Below are positions 1 through 8,590 of a stretch of 64,000 nucleotides of DNA, piece after piece (within the stretch, counting starts at the first letter, position 1; each line of letters begins with the position of its first letter). Made by a program: the position numbers and the translations under genes. Below the pieces are notes generated by a model. It was not told where the DNA came from. It ran no database searches and saw only the letters and a program-made list of their open reading frames with translations. The DNA lies in assembly GCA_049325275.1 (NCBI GenBank), contig JBMOLU010000073.1, positions 1-64,000 on the forward strand. The letters run 5' to 3'. The DNA comes from CAIQJJ01 sp049325275 (GTDB lineage Bacteria > Chloroflexota > Anaerolineae > Anaerolineales > UBA4823).

Positions 1-110
1 ATCGCTACCTGCTGCGCCGCACCGGCCTGCTTCGCTTTCAGCCGCTGCGCCAGCAGCGCCCGCTCGCGGGCCGAAAGACGCGCCACCTGTTCTGACAGAC
101 CTGCTCCCAT
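1..110 (-). CDS. Start of an assembly-line (NRPS/PKS-type) protein, cut by the left edge
   Basis: The minus strand opens with ATG at 110-108 and stays open to the window edge. The visible 36 residues begin MGAGLSEQVARLSARERAL and continue with a LLAQRLKAK stretch. This fits the LSxxxxALLxxRLxxK segment commonly seen at the very start of NRPS condensation modules. It begins only 3 nt after the stop of the upstream glycosyltransferase gene, so it is almost certainly the next gene of the same operon. The assignment to an NRPS or PKS rests on this short motif and on context; no catalytic domain is visible. Confidence 0.5.
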   Translation of the reverse strand, partial: MGAGLSEQVARLSARERALLAQRLKAKQAGAAQQVA

Positions 111-113
111 GCC

Positions 114-1460
114 TCAACTCCTCTCCGGCGGTTGACTGGACTGCTTGCGCTGTCTTAAACGAGCCGTCAGAAGCGCACGTGCTTCCGGTGTCAGGTCGGT
201 AAGCTTGGCAGCCGCGCTCGATGCCGATGCATCCTCCACCTGGACAGGAGAGCATTCCCTGCCGTCGGCCAAGCCCGCACCGCAATAAGGCCTGCCGCTC
301 GCCACGACCGCTTCGACTGCGTCACAGGCTACCGTGAGCGCATCGGTATGCCGAAACCAACCGGCCACCTCACGGCAGCGCTGCGCAACAGCCGCCGAAT
401 CACTCACACGTTCGATAGCCTGCGCAACCAGGGGCACATCCCAACGCGGGCGAGGCAGAAACTCGGCCACCCCCAGGCGGGCCGCATGGAAGGCGTTATC
501 GGGCCGGTCGCCACCGGCCGCCAGGATGACTTGCGGAACCCCTGCCGCCAACGCGCCGTGCAGCGTGCCCATGCCGCCATGGTGGACGACGACTTTCACC
601 CGCCGCATGAAGACATCCAACGCAGGAATGTATTCGACCCAACGCACGTTTTCCGGCAGATTCTCCGGGCATAATGCAGCTACGCGGGTGAGCAAAAGCG
701 CCGGCCAACCCAAAAGGCCGCACGCCTTCGCACAGGCATCGAGGAATTCTTTTCCGCCAAACATGCCCGTGCCGCCGGTAATCAAAACCGGTGGCACAGC
801 GCCAACGATTGGATGCAACAATTCCAGCCCCTGGACCTCGCTGTGCCACAAGAAACCGGCCAGGACGGTCTCGACCGGCATACGTTCGGGCAACGGGCTG
901 AACCAGGCAGGCCACAGGCCCAGGTTCAGGCTCGCCGCCTGCCACCAGGCGTGCCAGTCGCAAACCTGAGAGATCCCCATCGCGGTGCGGATAGCATTGA
1001 TCTCGTTCGAAAAGACTGTCTCCGACAGCGCCGCGACCGTCGTCAGGGCCGTTATGTGCTGTGGGGCCATCAGCATAGAGACAAAAGGCAGCCGCATCGC
1101 TTCTGCGGCCAGGCGGGCGGCAATGCTGGGCGTCGAACGCGCCACGATCACGCTGTCCGCCGTACAGTTAGCCCGAATGATCTCAACCCGCGCGGCAATC
1201 GACGGGATCACGTATCGCCGCAGGAATTGGGTGATCCCCGGCCCTGTATTCAACCAATGCCCGTCTTGGATGAACCCTTCAAACTCAGCAGGTGTATCGA
1301 GTGAAACAAACGAAAGCCCGGCCCGTTCGCATTCCCCTCGGTAAGCACAGTGTGTCAGCAGGATCACATGGTGACCGCGCTGCTGCAGCGCTTTTCCAAG
1401 CAACACAAAAGGGATGATATCCCCAGCCGTGCCAACCGATGTCAGTAAGATACGTCCCAT
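114..1460 (-). CDS. Family-1 glycosyltransferase (UGT/RhlB-like)
   Basis: A 448-residue GT-B fold enzyme expected to move a sugar from a nucleotide sugar to a lipid-like or polyketide/peptide acceptor. The N-terminal acceptor half starts with a GTAGDIIPF loop near residue 10. The donor-binding half has the UGT signature HHGGMGTLHGALAAGVPQV near residues 290-310, followed by GDRPDNA. The last 35 residues are not part of the GT-B fold and contain LTPEARALLTARLRQRK, which resembles the start of the next assembly-line gene. It lies between a paralogous glycosyltransferase and a partial NRPS-type gene in one minus-strand operon. Donor and acceptor cannot be told from the sequence. No clear Shine-Dalgarno precedes the ATG. 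Confidence 0.85.
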   Translation of the reverse strand: MGRILLTSVGTAGDIIPFVLLGKALQQRGHHVILLTHCAYRGECERAGLSFVSLDTPAEFEGFIQDGHWLNTGPGITQFLRRYVIPSIAARVEIIRANCTADSVIVARSTPSIAARLAAEAMRLPFVSMLMAPQHITALTTVAALSETVFSNEINAIRTAMGISQVCDWHAWWQAASLNLGLWPAWFSPLPERMPVETVLAGFLWHSEVQGLELLHPIVGAVPPVLITGGTGMFGGKEFLDACAKACGLLGWPALLLTRVAALCPENLPENVRWVEYIPALDVFMRRVKVVVHHGGMGTLHGALAAGVPQVILAAGGDRPDNAFHAARLGVAEFLPRPRWDVPLVAQAIERVSDSAAVAQRCREVAGWFRHTDALTVACDAVEAVVASGRPYCGAGLADGRECSPVQVEDASASSAAAKLTDLTPEARALLTARLRQRKQSSQPPERS

Positions 1461-1483
1461 TTTCTATCACTCGAAAAACAAGA

Positions 1484-2794
1484 CTATTGCGCCAGCTTCT
1501 TGCGCTTGACCCTCGTGGCAAGCCAGGCCAGCTTCTCGGAAGACAGGCCACTCAAAGTATCTGACAAGGCCGAAGGATGTTCGTGTGCAGGGTGCGGCGG
1601 CGAGGCACCTGCCTGACCGAACGTAACAGGCGGCGCAAGCGCGGCGTGCTCTAGATAATCGCACGCCCGTTCCACGGCGCAATCCGCCACGACCTGGGCT
1701 GATAAGCGTTTGCACTGGCTTTCGATAACCAATGAAGTGGTCAAATGTTGTAAGGCGCCGTAAATCGTTTCAACCCGCCACTGGGTCACCGGAATAAACT
1801 CGGCAAAGCCCAGGCGTTTCGCACGCGCCCCGTTATCGGGCCGGTCGAAACCGACGCCCAAGATCAGCTGCGGCGTGCCCGCAGCCAGGGCGTGCGCCAA
1901 GGTGCCGATCCCCCCATGGTGGATCGCCACCTTGACGCGCGGCAGCAGGCAGGGAAAAGGCAACGCCGGGTAAGCGTACATCCCCGTCGGTAAGGTTTCT
2001 GGAAGCAAATGCCGGTGTGGGGTAACCAAAATGGCCTGCCAACCCATTGCCCGGCAGGCCGCCATACTCAAGTCGAAAAAATGTGCGTGGTTCGTGGAAG
2101 AAGTGGCATGCGTAATCAGCAGGGTAGGCGTCGGACCTGCCACAACTTGCTCGACATCGGAAGGCAGCCGCTTGCCGGCAACATCGTCCAGGATGAAACC
2201 CGCCGGTTCAACCGCAACCGGCCACGAGGCATCTGGCCTGGCGTACCAGTCAGGCCACAAGCCCAGGAAGTTTCCAAGCGCCCGCCACCAGGAAGCCCAA
2301 TCCCCAACAGGCGGCAAAGTCATTGCGGCGCGAATTTCGTTCAGTTCGGCCGCCGCAAGCCGGTAAGCCTGCTCCCAAAAAGGCATGTTGAGCACAAAAT
2401 GCGGCGCCGTAAAAACGGACACGGCCGGGATGCCATGCCTTTCCGCAATAAACTGTGCGCCCAGGTGCGTGTTGTGGTGAGCGACGAGCAGGGTATCTCC
2501 GCCGTCGAACAAATCCCGGTGGCGTTCGTAGCCGCTCAACAAAGAAGGCAGGCCCTGTTTCAAACCGGCGACGAAATCGCGTGCGTGAAAAGAAGCCTTC
2601 TGGCTTATCAGCTCATCGAAATCATTCACGTGGCCAACCGGTACATAGTCCAGGCCCGACGCCTTCACCTTCTGGGCATATTCTACATGGGTCATGAAAA
2701 CTACGCTGTGGCCGCGCTGCTTCAAGGCCTTGCCGATTTGGAGGAACGGCAAAAGATCGCCTTCAGTGCCACGAGTCAACAAAATCGAACGCAT
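1484..2794 (-). CDS. Family-1 glycosyltransferase (UGT/RhlB-like), paralogue of the next gene
   Basis: 436 residues with the same layout as its downstream neighbour. The N-terminal loop TRGTEGDLLPFLQIGKAL is followed by the donor site HHGGIGTLAHALAAGTPQLI and FDRPDNG near residues 290-320. The C-terminal tail carries LSSEKLAWLATRVKRKK, again similar to the start of the partial NRPS-type protein. ATG 2794 is preceded by AGGAGTGG; the AGG of this ribosome-binding site belongs to the end of repeat R1a. A pair of family-1 transferases in a lipid-activating locus suggests addition of two sugars, as in rhamnolipid-like glycolipids, but this is inference from context. Confidence 0.85.
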   Translation of the reverse strand: MRSILLTRGTEGDLLPFLQIGKALKQRGHSVVFMTHVEYAQKVKASGLDYVPVGHVNDFDELISQKASFHARDFVAGLKQGLPSLLSGYERHRDLFDGGDTLLVAHHNTHLGAQFIAERHGIPAVSVFTAPHFVLNMPFWEQAYRLAAAELNEIRAAMTLPPVGDWASWWRALGNFLGLWPDWYARPDASWPVAVEPAGFILDDVAGKRLPSDVEQVVAGPTPTLLITHATSSTNHAHFFDLSMAACRAMGWQAILVTPHRHLLPETLPTGMYAYPALPFPCLLPRVKVAIHHGGIGTLAHALAAGTPQLILGVGFDRPDNGARAKRLGFAEFIPVTQWRVETIYGALQHLTTSLVIESQCKRLSAQVVADCAVERACDYLEHAALAPPVTFGQAGASPPHPAHEHPSALSDTLSGLSSEKLAWLATRVKRKKLAQ

Positions 2795-2804
2795 TCACAC
2801 CACT

Positions 2805-2911
2805 CCTAACCTGCACAAAGCGGCACGGCCCTGATCTTGATTTGCGCACTTGTACGCCGTGCTTCTTCTGCCAGAACCGTGCGGTTCTGGCAGAACGTAG
2901 GGTTAGCACTA
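2805..2911 (-). repeat. Dispersed intergenic repeat R1, copy a
   Basis: Read on the minus strand it starts with TAGTGCTAACCC, contains GCAGAAGAAGCAC and ends in GGGCCGTGCCGCTTTGTGC followed by AGGTTAGG. The same blocks in the same order occur at 9239-9321 and twice at 28982-29143. This copy is longer because it carries an insertion that forms a perfect 13-bp hairpin (separate entry). It lies between the carrier-protein gene and a glycosyltransferase gene, 14 nt beyond the carrier stop codon. Confidence 0.75.
2866..2895. terminator. Perfect 13-bp hairpin inside repeat R1a
   Basis: TTCTGCCAGAACC at 2866-2878 pairs perfectly with 2883-2895 around a GTGC tetraloop. It lies about 30 nt downstream of the carrier-protein stop codon. 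There is no clear U-tract, so it may be a processing or pause signal and not a true terminator. Confidence 0.45.
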
Positions 2912-2924
2912 TCGTGCCGAAAGA

Positions 2925-3386
2925 TCAACCATTCTCACCCGCGCCGTCAAGCAAAGCCTGAATCTCGTCATCCGACAGGCCATCCAACTCATCGAGTAAA
3001 GCGGACAACTCGCCCTCATCGACCCCTTCGAGTTGATGCTGATCGACCAGTTGTGCCAGCGCCCGGATGGTGAAATGCTGGTTGGAAAAGAACACAGAAA
3101 TTGGCACATCGATGCCAAAGGCTTCGTTGGCACGCGCCAACGCCTGGGTGGCCGTAATCGAGTGCCCACCGAGCATGAAGAAATCGTCATCGAGGCCGAC
3201 AGGCTCCACATGCAGGAGGTTTGACCAGATATCGGCCAATACCCGTTCCGTGGGCGTACGTGGCGCAGCGTAGGCCGCTTCCAGTGCCGGGCGCGGGAAA
3301 ACGTGCTGCGCCACGTGATGCTGAATCTGTTCCAAATCAGGGGCATCCAAAAAAGGATTGAAACCGGCCGGTTGTACATCGGTCAT
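2925..3386 (-). CDS. Free-standing acyl/peptidyl carrier protein with extended C-terminus
   Basis: 153 residues. The centre is a standard carrier domain: EPVGLDDDFFMLGGHSITA, with Ser of GGHS as the 4'-phosphopantetheine site. An N-terminal arm of about 45 residues (NPFLDAPDLEQIQHHVAQ) precedes it, and an acidic tail, LDELDGLSDDEIQALL, follows; such LSDxExxALL tails are common at NRPS termini. I chose ATG 3386 because GAGGTG lies 5 nt upstream; an in-frame TTG at 3407 is less likely. It is the gene after the FAAL-ACP-C-FkbH protein, which lacks a carrier after FkbH, so it may be the acceptor of the glyceryl unit made by that domain. That pairing is inference. Confidence 0.85.
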   Translation of the reverse strand: MTDVQPAGFNPFLDAPDLEQIQHHVAQHVFPRPALEAAYAAPRTPTERVLADIWSNLLHVEPVGLDDDFFMLGGHSITATQALARANEAFGIDVPISVFFSNQHFTIRALAQLVDQHQLEGVDEGELSALLDELDGLSDDEIQALLDGAGENG

Positions 3387-3451
3387 ATTCACCTCGCAAA
3401 CAGACAAACATAAGCTTCACGTTTCCAGCTTCAGGCATCCGCAAGAAACAC

Positions 3452-6400
3452 CTACTCCCGAGTGAGAGCGTCCCCTTCGTTTAGTGCAAGCAGTGCGTCA
3501 ACCGGAAAGCGGAAACTGTAACCACCGTTCCTTCGATAACGAAATGTTTCACCGACGGCATTCAAAAAATCGAACGCCGGTTGATTCTTTGCCGTTGGCA
3601 CGTAGGGAATTTCAACCCACTCCAGATTGCTTTCCCGGGCGGCCTGGGCCAGGGCTACCAACATACGATGTTCCACCTGGCGACCGAGCACACGGCAACT
3701 TAAAAGTAATGTATCGACCTGCAAATGCTCGGGGCAACGTTCGAACAACATCGCACCGACCAGGCCATAATCGCCAAAACGGTCACGAACGCTGACACAC
3801 AGGCACGCCATCGTCCCAGACTGCTGCAAGGAGGCCAATTCCTGTGCGCTGCGCCGGACCGTCGTGACATTGAACTGGTTGGTGCGTTGGGTCAACTGGG
3901 CGACACGGTCGACCTGTTCGGGTGTCATCGGGACGATTTCAACATTCAATGCCAGGCCTGCCAGGAAATCGTTCAAGCTGGGCGCGCTCTGGCGCAGGCG
4001 TTCGCGAGCTGCATTCTGGCGATACTGTTCGGTACGCGCACGGTCGGCATCGGTCACGCGCAAGCGATCGAAAACCCAGGTATTGTTCAAGAAACGGGGA
4101 ATGCGTTCAAGCTCGGCCGGAAGTTGCAAGGTAACCACTTCGGGGCAATTGGCGCGCACTTCGGCGCACTCCATGGGGTTGTCATCGACGAAGACAAAGC
4201 TATCCAGGCCGAGGTTGAGTTCCTGCGCCAGGCTGCGGATGTTTTCCGACTTCGGCAACCAGTTGATGCGCCAGGCCACCAGATGCTGGCGGTTGAGCAA
4301 CATGCCTGGGTGTTGGTCAAAGACCTCCCATACGTCGGTTTCGTTGTTTTTGCTGCACAGGCACAAGAGCATACCCGCTTCGGATTGAGCCAGCATGAAC
4401 TGCTGCAAAGCGCGATGTTGGGGTGTGACTTCGACGCCGCGCCAGCCATCTTCGCCACATACTCCCTGCCAAAGAGTCTGGTCACAGTCGAGCACGACAA
4501 CCTTGTAAGGCGCCCGCTGCAGGGCGTGCAGCTTGCGGATGACCATCGTCCCCAGCGCCGTGAAGAAAGCCGACGTGTATGGGATATGCCCCAGCTTATC
4601 GGCCTGCGGATCGGCATAGTTTTCCAACGGATAGTGCGCAGCGATTTCCTCGGCAGAAACGAGATACAGTCCCCCAGACTGCGCCAGTTCCACCTGAGAG
4701 CGCTCCCAGGAGCGGCAAAACTTCTGGTAATTTGGGTCGTCCAACAGCCCCGGCGACGGCGGGCAAACGAATACAAAATAGGGGACTTTCGCACGGCCGG
4801 CAGCCGCCTGGAGAGCGGCGACAAAATCGCCGAGATTCTTTTCCATCACCATCAGGTTGATGGGGGAGAAAGCATCTCCAGTGCGGTAATAATCGTCGAA
4901 GCGCAGCCAATCCTCAAAGCGCAGCAAGATCAGATTGGCGCCCCGGGCATTCTTGTTCAGCAGGCTGCCGGGGTCGAGGAGCTGTTGAAAGACCTGGCTG
5001 TAGGGCGCAAAGGCAAGCTCCAGCGGGAGGGCGAGCTTCTTGATCCAAAAATTCAACGCCTCCGCCAGCGGTTCCGCCGTGAAGCTGGCAGCGATGGACA
5101 GGATTTGGCGGTCGGGAGTCTCGGCGACCACATCTTCGGGGACAAAGTCTTTGGGCATCAACGCAACCGGCCAGTCCAACTGCGAAAGCGGAAGATCGGG
5201 CTGTTCAGCCCAGGCTGACAGGACACGTTCGAAGGCATGTGATAAAACGGCGATGGTTTGCGCGTCGAACAACCCGGCGTCATACCCCCACTGGCCGCAC
5301 AAACGGCCATCGTCTTCTTCCACCAGGGTCAAGAACCAGTCGAAATCCGTGGCTGCGTCTTCCAGCGGCACACGTTCAAGCGTGAGACCGGGCAATTCCA
5401 CGCCTGCCAAGGGCGAGCGAACCAGGCTGAACATCACCGGAAACAGCGGGGCCTTGCTGCGACCTGGCCCAGTACGCACGGCCTGGAAAACCTGGCCGAA
5501 AGGTGCTTTTTGGTGCAGGTAAGCGTCGCGCAGCACTTCGCGCGTGCCGGCCAGCAAGGTGCGCAGCGTCACATCTCCTGAAACGCGATGGCGCAAGGCC
5601 AACGGATAAGCGAAGAAACCGATCGCCGACTGCGTTTCAGGCTGCCAGCGTCCCTGGGTAGGAACCCCAACACACAGGTCGCGCTGCCCGCTGTAGCGGT
5701 GCAGCAAGGCATAGAAAACTGCCAGCAGGGTGGTGAACAAGGTGACGCCTTCCCGCCGGCCCACCTCGCGCAGCACTTTAACCCGTTCTGGAGGCAACAC
5801 AAAAGCGTGCTGCGCCGGTCGTGAAGCAAGCCACGTGGCGCGCGGGCGATCGGTCGGCAGCCAGGGATGCTGCGACAGGCCAGACAGTTGCTCTTTCCAG
5901 TAAGCCAGGTCACCCGCCAGGCGGCCCGCATCGGCCTGTTGGCGCAACCAAGAGGCAAAATCACCATACTGCAAGGGGTTTTCAGGCAGCACAGGGGCCT
6001 GCCCTGTGCGGAAAGCGGTATACAGGGCGGCCATTTCGCGCAGCAAAACGGCTACCGAGGTGATATCGGAAACGATGTGATGCAAGACAAGCGCCAGCAC
6101 GTGCTCATCATCGCCAATACGGAAGAGTGCGGCGCGCCACAATGGCCCGCGAGCCAGCTCGAAAGGCTGTTGAATCAGAGCAGATATCGCCTGCCGCAAA
6201 TGCGTCGCGCGTTCTGCTGCGGCCACAGGGCGTAAATCCTGTTGGAACAGGTCGATTTCCTGCCCGGCGTTGACCTCCTGCAAGAAGGTCCCGCGCTTCA
6301 TGCGCAACGTGATCCGCAGGGCAGTATGCCGGTTAGCGATTTCGCGCAGGCTTTGCTCCAAAACGGAGACGTCTATGGCGCCGCGCAAGCGCACGGCGAA

Positions 6401-8590
6401 GGGAATGTGATAAGCCGGGTTGCCAGGATTGACCTGTTCCAGGAACCACAGGCGTTCTTGCTCGAAGGAAAGCGGCCATGCCGTCGCGCCTGCCTGCGGG
6501 TGAATGGCTGTATCTGCGGCGTCTGCGCCTTCACCGACGATCTGGGCGTGGGCACGCCCGGCCAGGTCAGCGGCGCTGATCCCGTCCAAGAAGTCTGCCG
6601 CCGCAACTTGCACATCGAGATGCAAGGCGAGGTGATTTTGCAGCTCAACGGCGGCCAGCGAGTCGATGCCCAGGGCGACCAGCGGCTGCTGAGGGTCCAC
6701 ATCCGGTACCTGCAACGTGCGCGCCACGAAGCCGCTCAACCAGGCTTCCAGGCGTGGCAGACGCTCTTCCTGCGGCAGCGCCAAAAGCTCCTCACGGCTT
6801 AAGTCGCCAAGTGCGCCCACAGGCTGGACATCGTCTTGCAAGCTGCTGCCGATCACTTCGAGGCTGCCTTCCAGGAAGCGCTGGCGGCACTGGTGGCGTT
6901 GGATTTTGCCACTGGAGGTTTTCGGCACGCTCATCGGGCGCAGCAAGAGCAGGGCATACACCTGAAGCTCATGCGCCACACTGACGGCCCGGCGGACGGC
7001 AAGCGCAACTTCATCCACGGCCACGTTGCGATACGCACGCTGCACTTCTTGCACGACCACCAGGCGCTCTTCCCCGTCTACTTCCACCGAAAAAGCCGCA
7101 CCGCCCCCAGACTGAAGGGCCGGGTGGGCTTGCTCGACGGTCAATTCAATGTCTTGCGGGTAATGGTTGCGACCACGTAGAATGATCAGATCCTTGCGGC
7201 GGCCGGTCACGAAGAGTTCGCCGTTCTGTACGAAACCGAGGTCTCCGGTGCGCAGGTAAGGGCCACTGCCATCGGCCAACCTGGCATCAAAAGTGACGCG
7301 ATTTACATCCGGGCGATTCCAATACCCCTGCGCCACATTTGGCCCCGCCAACCAAATCTCGCCGACCCGATCGGGCGCGCAGCGGGCGGCGGTCTCAGGG
7401 TCGGCGATGACGATCGCTTGCCCGGGCCAGGGCCTGCCGGCGCTGACCAGCATGCGTGTGTCTTCTTCGCCCAAAGCAAGCGCTGGCATGACCCGGTTCT
7501 GCGCCAATGCGCCGGCGCTGACGGCAAGCGAGATGAAGGGCGGCGTCTTGCGCCGTTCTCCGGTCACGAACAGGGTCGCCTCGGCCAGCCCATAACAAGG
7601 GAAAAAAGCGTGCGGCCGAAAACCGCAAGGTTCGAAGAATTCGCTAAAGCGCGAAAGTGTCTGTAAACGGACCGGCTCGGCGCCGTTAAAGGCCACCCGC
7701 CAGTGGCTCAAGTCGAGCGCCTGGCGTTGTTCGGGCGTAACTTTCTGCACGCACAGATCGTAAGCAAAGTTCGGCCCGCCGCTGGTATGCGCGTGTGTGT
7801 CAGAAATCAGCTTGAGCCAGTTGTAGGGCTTCTGCAAAAATTCTGCCGGCGACATCAAATAGCACGATGACCCCAGGTAAAGCGGCTGAAGGACGTTGCC
7901 GATCAACCCCATGTCGTGGTAAATGGGCAACCAGCCGGCAATGATGTTTTCCCCCTCGTGGCCAAACGCCTGACGGATCATGCGCTGGTTGCTCAGGATA
8001 TTGCCATGCGTGACCATCACCCCTTTTGGCGTGCTCGTCGAACCGGATGTATATTGCAAAAACGCCAGCGTATCGCCCGAGATTTCCGGCATTTTCCACT
8101 GCAAGCCCAGGCTGTCGGGAAGATCGTCGGTGACAGCCCAATGGATGGCTGCCAGATCGGGTGTGTGATCGAAACGGCGTTCGAGATTCGAGCGGATCGC
8201 TGGCGTGGTCAAAGCCACGCGCGTCTGCGAATCGGCAACGATGCCCTGCAAACGCGCATCGGGCCGGTTAAGGCGCGGTGGATACGAAGGGATAGCCACC
8301 GCGCCGGCGTATAAGCAGCCAAAGAAAGCGGTGATGTAATCCAGGCCCGGCGGGTACAGCAGTAAAACGCGTGCGCCGGCTTCTCCCAAGCCTTGCAGCA
8401 TTCCTGCAATCGCCCGTGCGCGCCTATCCAAAGCCTGATAGGTGAGATGCGCTGTCTCGACGCCATCCGTCAAGAATACGTAGGCCAGCCGGTCAGGTTG
8501 GCGGGCGGCCTGCCATGCTAATAAGTCGACCAAATGGGAGATTTCGTCAGGTCGTTGCGTAGCCGATAAATTCATGTCTCGTTCCGTCAT
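3452..8590 (-). CDS. FAAL-ACP-condensation-FkbH hybrid megasynthase
   Basis: 1712 residues with four recognisable parts. Residues about 10-590 form a fatty acyl-AMP ligase (YTSGSTSTPKGVMVTH near 180). Residues about 605-690 form a carrier domain (LGIDSLAAVEL, Ser near 642). Residues about 715-1150 form a condensation domain with HHIVSD near 837; the usual Gly after the Asp is Ile. Residues about 1165-1700 are a complete FkbH/HAD-IIIC module: DCDQTLWQG near 1367, FVFVDDNPMEC and a GNAT-like C-terminal part with RTNQFNVTT. FkbH enzymes take glyceryl from 1,3-bisphosphoglycerate onto a carrier protein. The protein could therefore activate a fatty acid and condense it with a glyceryl unit. A second in-frame ATG lies at 8575 and either start is possible. 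Confidence 0.9.
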   Translation of the reverse strand: MTERDMNLSATQRPDEISHLVDLLAWQAARQPDRLAYVFLTDGVETAHLTYQALDRRARAIAGMLQGLGEAGARVLLLYPPGLDYITAFFGCLYAGAVAIPSYPPRLNRPDARLQGIVADSQTRVALTTPAIRSNLERRFDHTPDLAAIHWAVTDDLPDSLGLQWKMPEISGDTLAFLQYTSGSTSTPKGVMVTHGNILSNQRMIRQAFGHEGENIIAGWLPIYHDMGLIGNVLQPLYLGSSCYLMSPAEFLQKPYNWLKLISDTHAHTSGGPNFAYDLCVQKVTPEQRQALDLSHWRVAFNGAEPVRLQTLSRFSEFFEPCGFRPHAFFPCYGLAEATLFVTGERRKTPPFISLAVSAGALAQNRVMPALALGEEDTRMLVSAGRPWPGQAIVIADPETAARCAPDRVGEIWLAGPNVAQGYWNRPDVNRVTFDARLADGSGPYLRTGDLGFVQNGELFVTGRRKDLIILRGRNHYPQDIELTVEQAHPALQSGGGAAFSVEVDGEERLVVVQEVQRAYRNVAVDEVALAVRRAVSVAHELQVYALLLLRPMSVPKTSSGKIQRHQCRQRFLEGSLEVIGSSLQDDVQPVGALGDLSREELLALPQEERLPRLEAWLSGFVARTLQVPDVDPQQPLVALGIDSLAAVELQNHLALHLDVQVAAADFLDGISAADLAGRAHAQIVGEGADAADTAIHPQAGATAWPLSFEQERLWFLEQVNPGNPAYHIPFAVRLRGAIDVSVLEQSLREIANRHTALRITLRMKRGTFLQEVNAGQEIDLFQQDLRPVAAAERATHLRQAISALIQQPFELARGPLWRAALFRIGDDEHVLALVLHHIVSDITSVAVLLREMAALYTAFRTGQAPVLPENPLQYGDFASWLRQQADAGRLAGDLAYWKEQLSGLSQHPWLPTDRPRATWLASRPAQHAFVLPPERVKVLREVGRREGVTLFTTLLAVFYALLHRYSGQRDLCVGVPTQGRWQPETQSAIGFFAYPLALRHRVSGDVTLRTLLAGTREVLRDAYLHQKAPFGQVFQAVRTGPGRSKAPLFPVMFSLVRSPLAGVELPGLTLERVPLEDAATDFDWFLTLVEEDDGRLCGQWGYDAGLFDAQTIAVLSHAFERVLSAWAEQPDLPLSQLDWPVALMPKDFVPEDVVAETPDRQILSIAASFTAEPLAEALNFWIKKLALPLELAFAPYSQVFQQLLDPGSLLNKNARGANLILLRFEDWLRFDDYYRTGDAFSPINLMVMEKNLGDFVAALQAAAGRAKVPYFVFVCPPSPGLLDDPNYQKFCRSWERSQVELAQSGGLYLVSAEEIAAHYPLENYADPQADKLGHIPYTSAFFTALGTMVIRKLHALQRAPYKVVVLDCDQTLWQGVCGEDGWRGVEVTPQHRALQQFMLAQSEAGMLLCLCSKNNETDVWEVFDQHPGMLLNRQHLVAWRINWLPKSENIRSLAQELNLGLDSFVFVDDNPMECAEVRANCPEVVTLQLPAELERIPRFLNNTWVFDRLRVTDADRARTEQYRQNAARERLRQSAPSLNDFLAGLALNVEIVPMTPEQVDRVAQLTQRTNQFNVTTVRRSAQELASLQQSGTMACLCVSVRDRFGDYGLVGAMLFERCPEHLQVDTLLLSCRVLGRQVEHRMLVALAQAARESNLEWVEIPYVPTAKNQPAFDFLNAVGETFRYRRNGGYSFRFPVDALLALNEGDALTRE

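Noticed and set aside
334..1344. Several plus-strand open frames opposite the first glycosyltransferase
   Set aside because: Arg/Pro/Ala-rich translations without motifs; shadows of the real gene.
3725..5218. 497-codon open frame on the plus strand, opposite the megasynthase
   Set aside because: It lies wholly antisense to the well-supported FkbH and condensation domains and shows no domain motifs; long antisense frames are expected in GC-rich genes.
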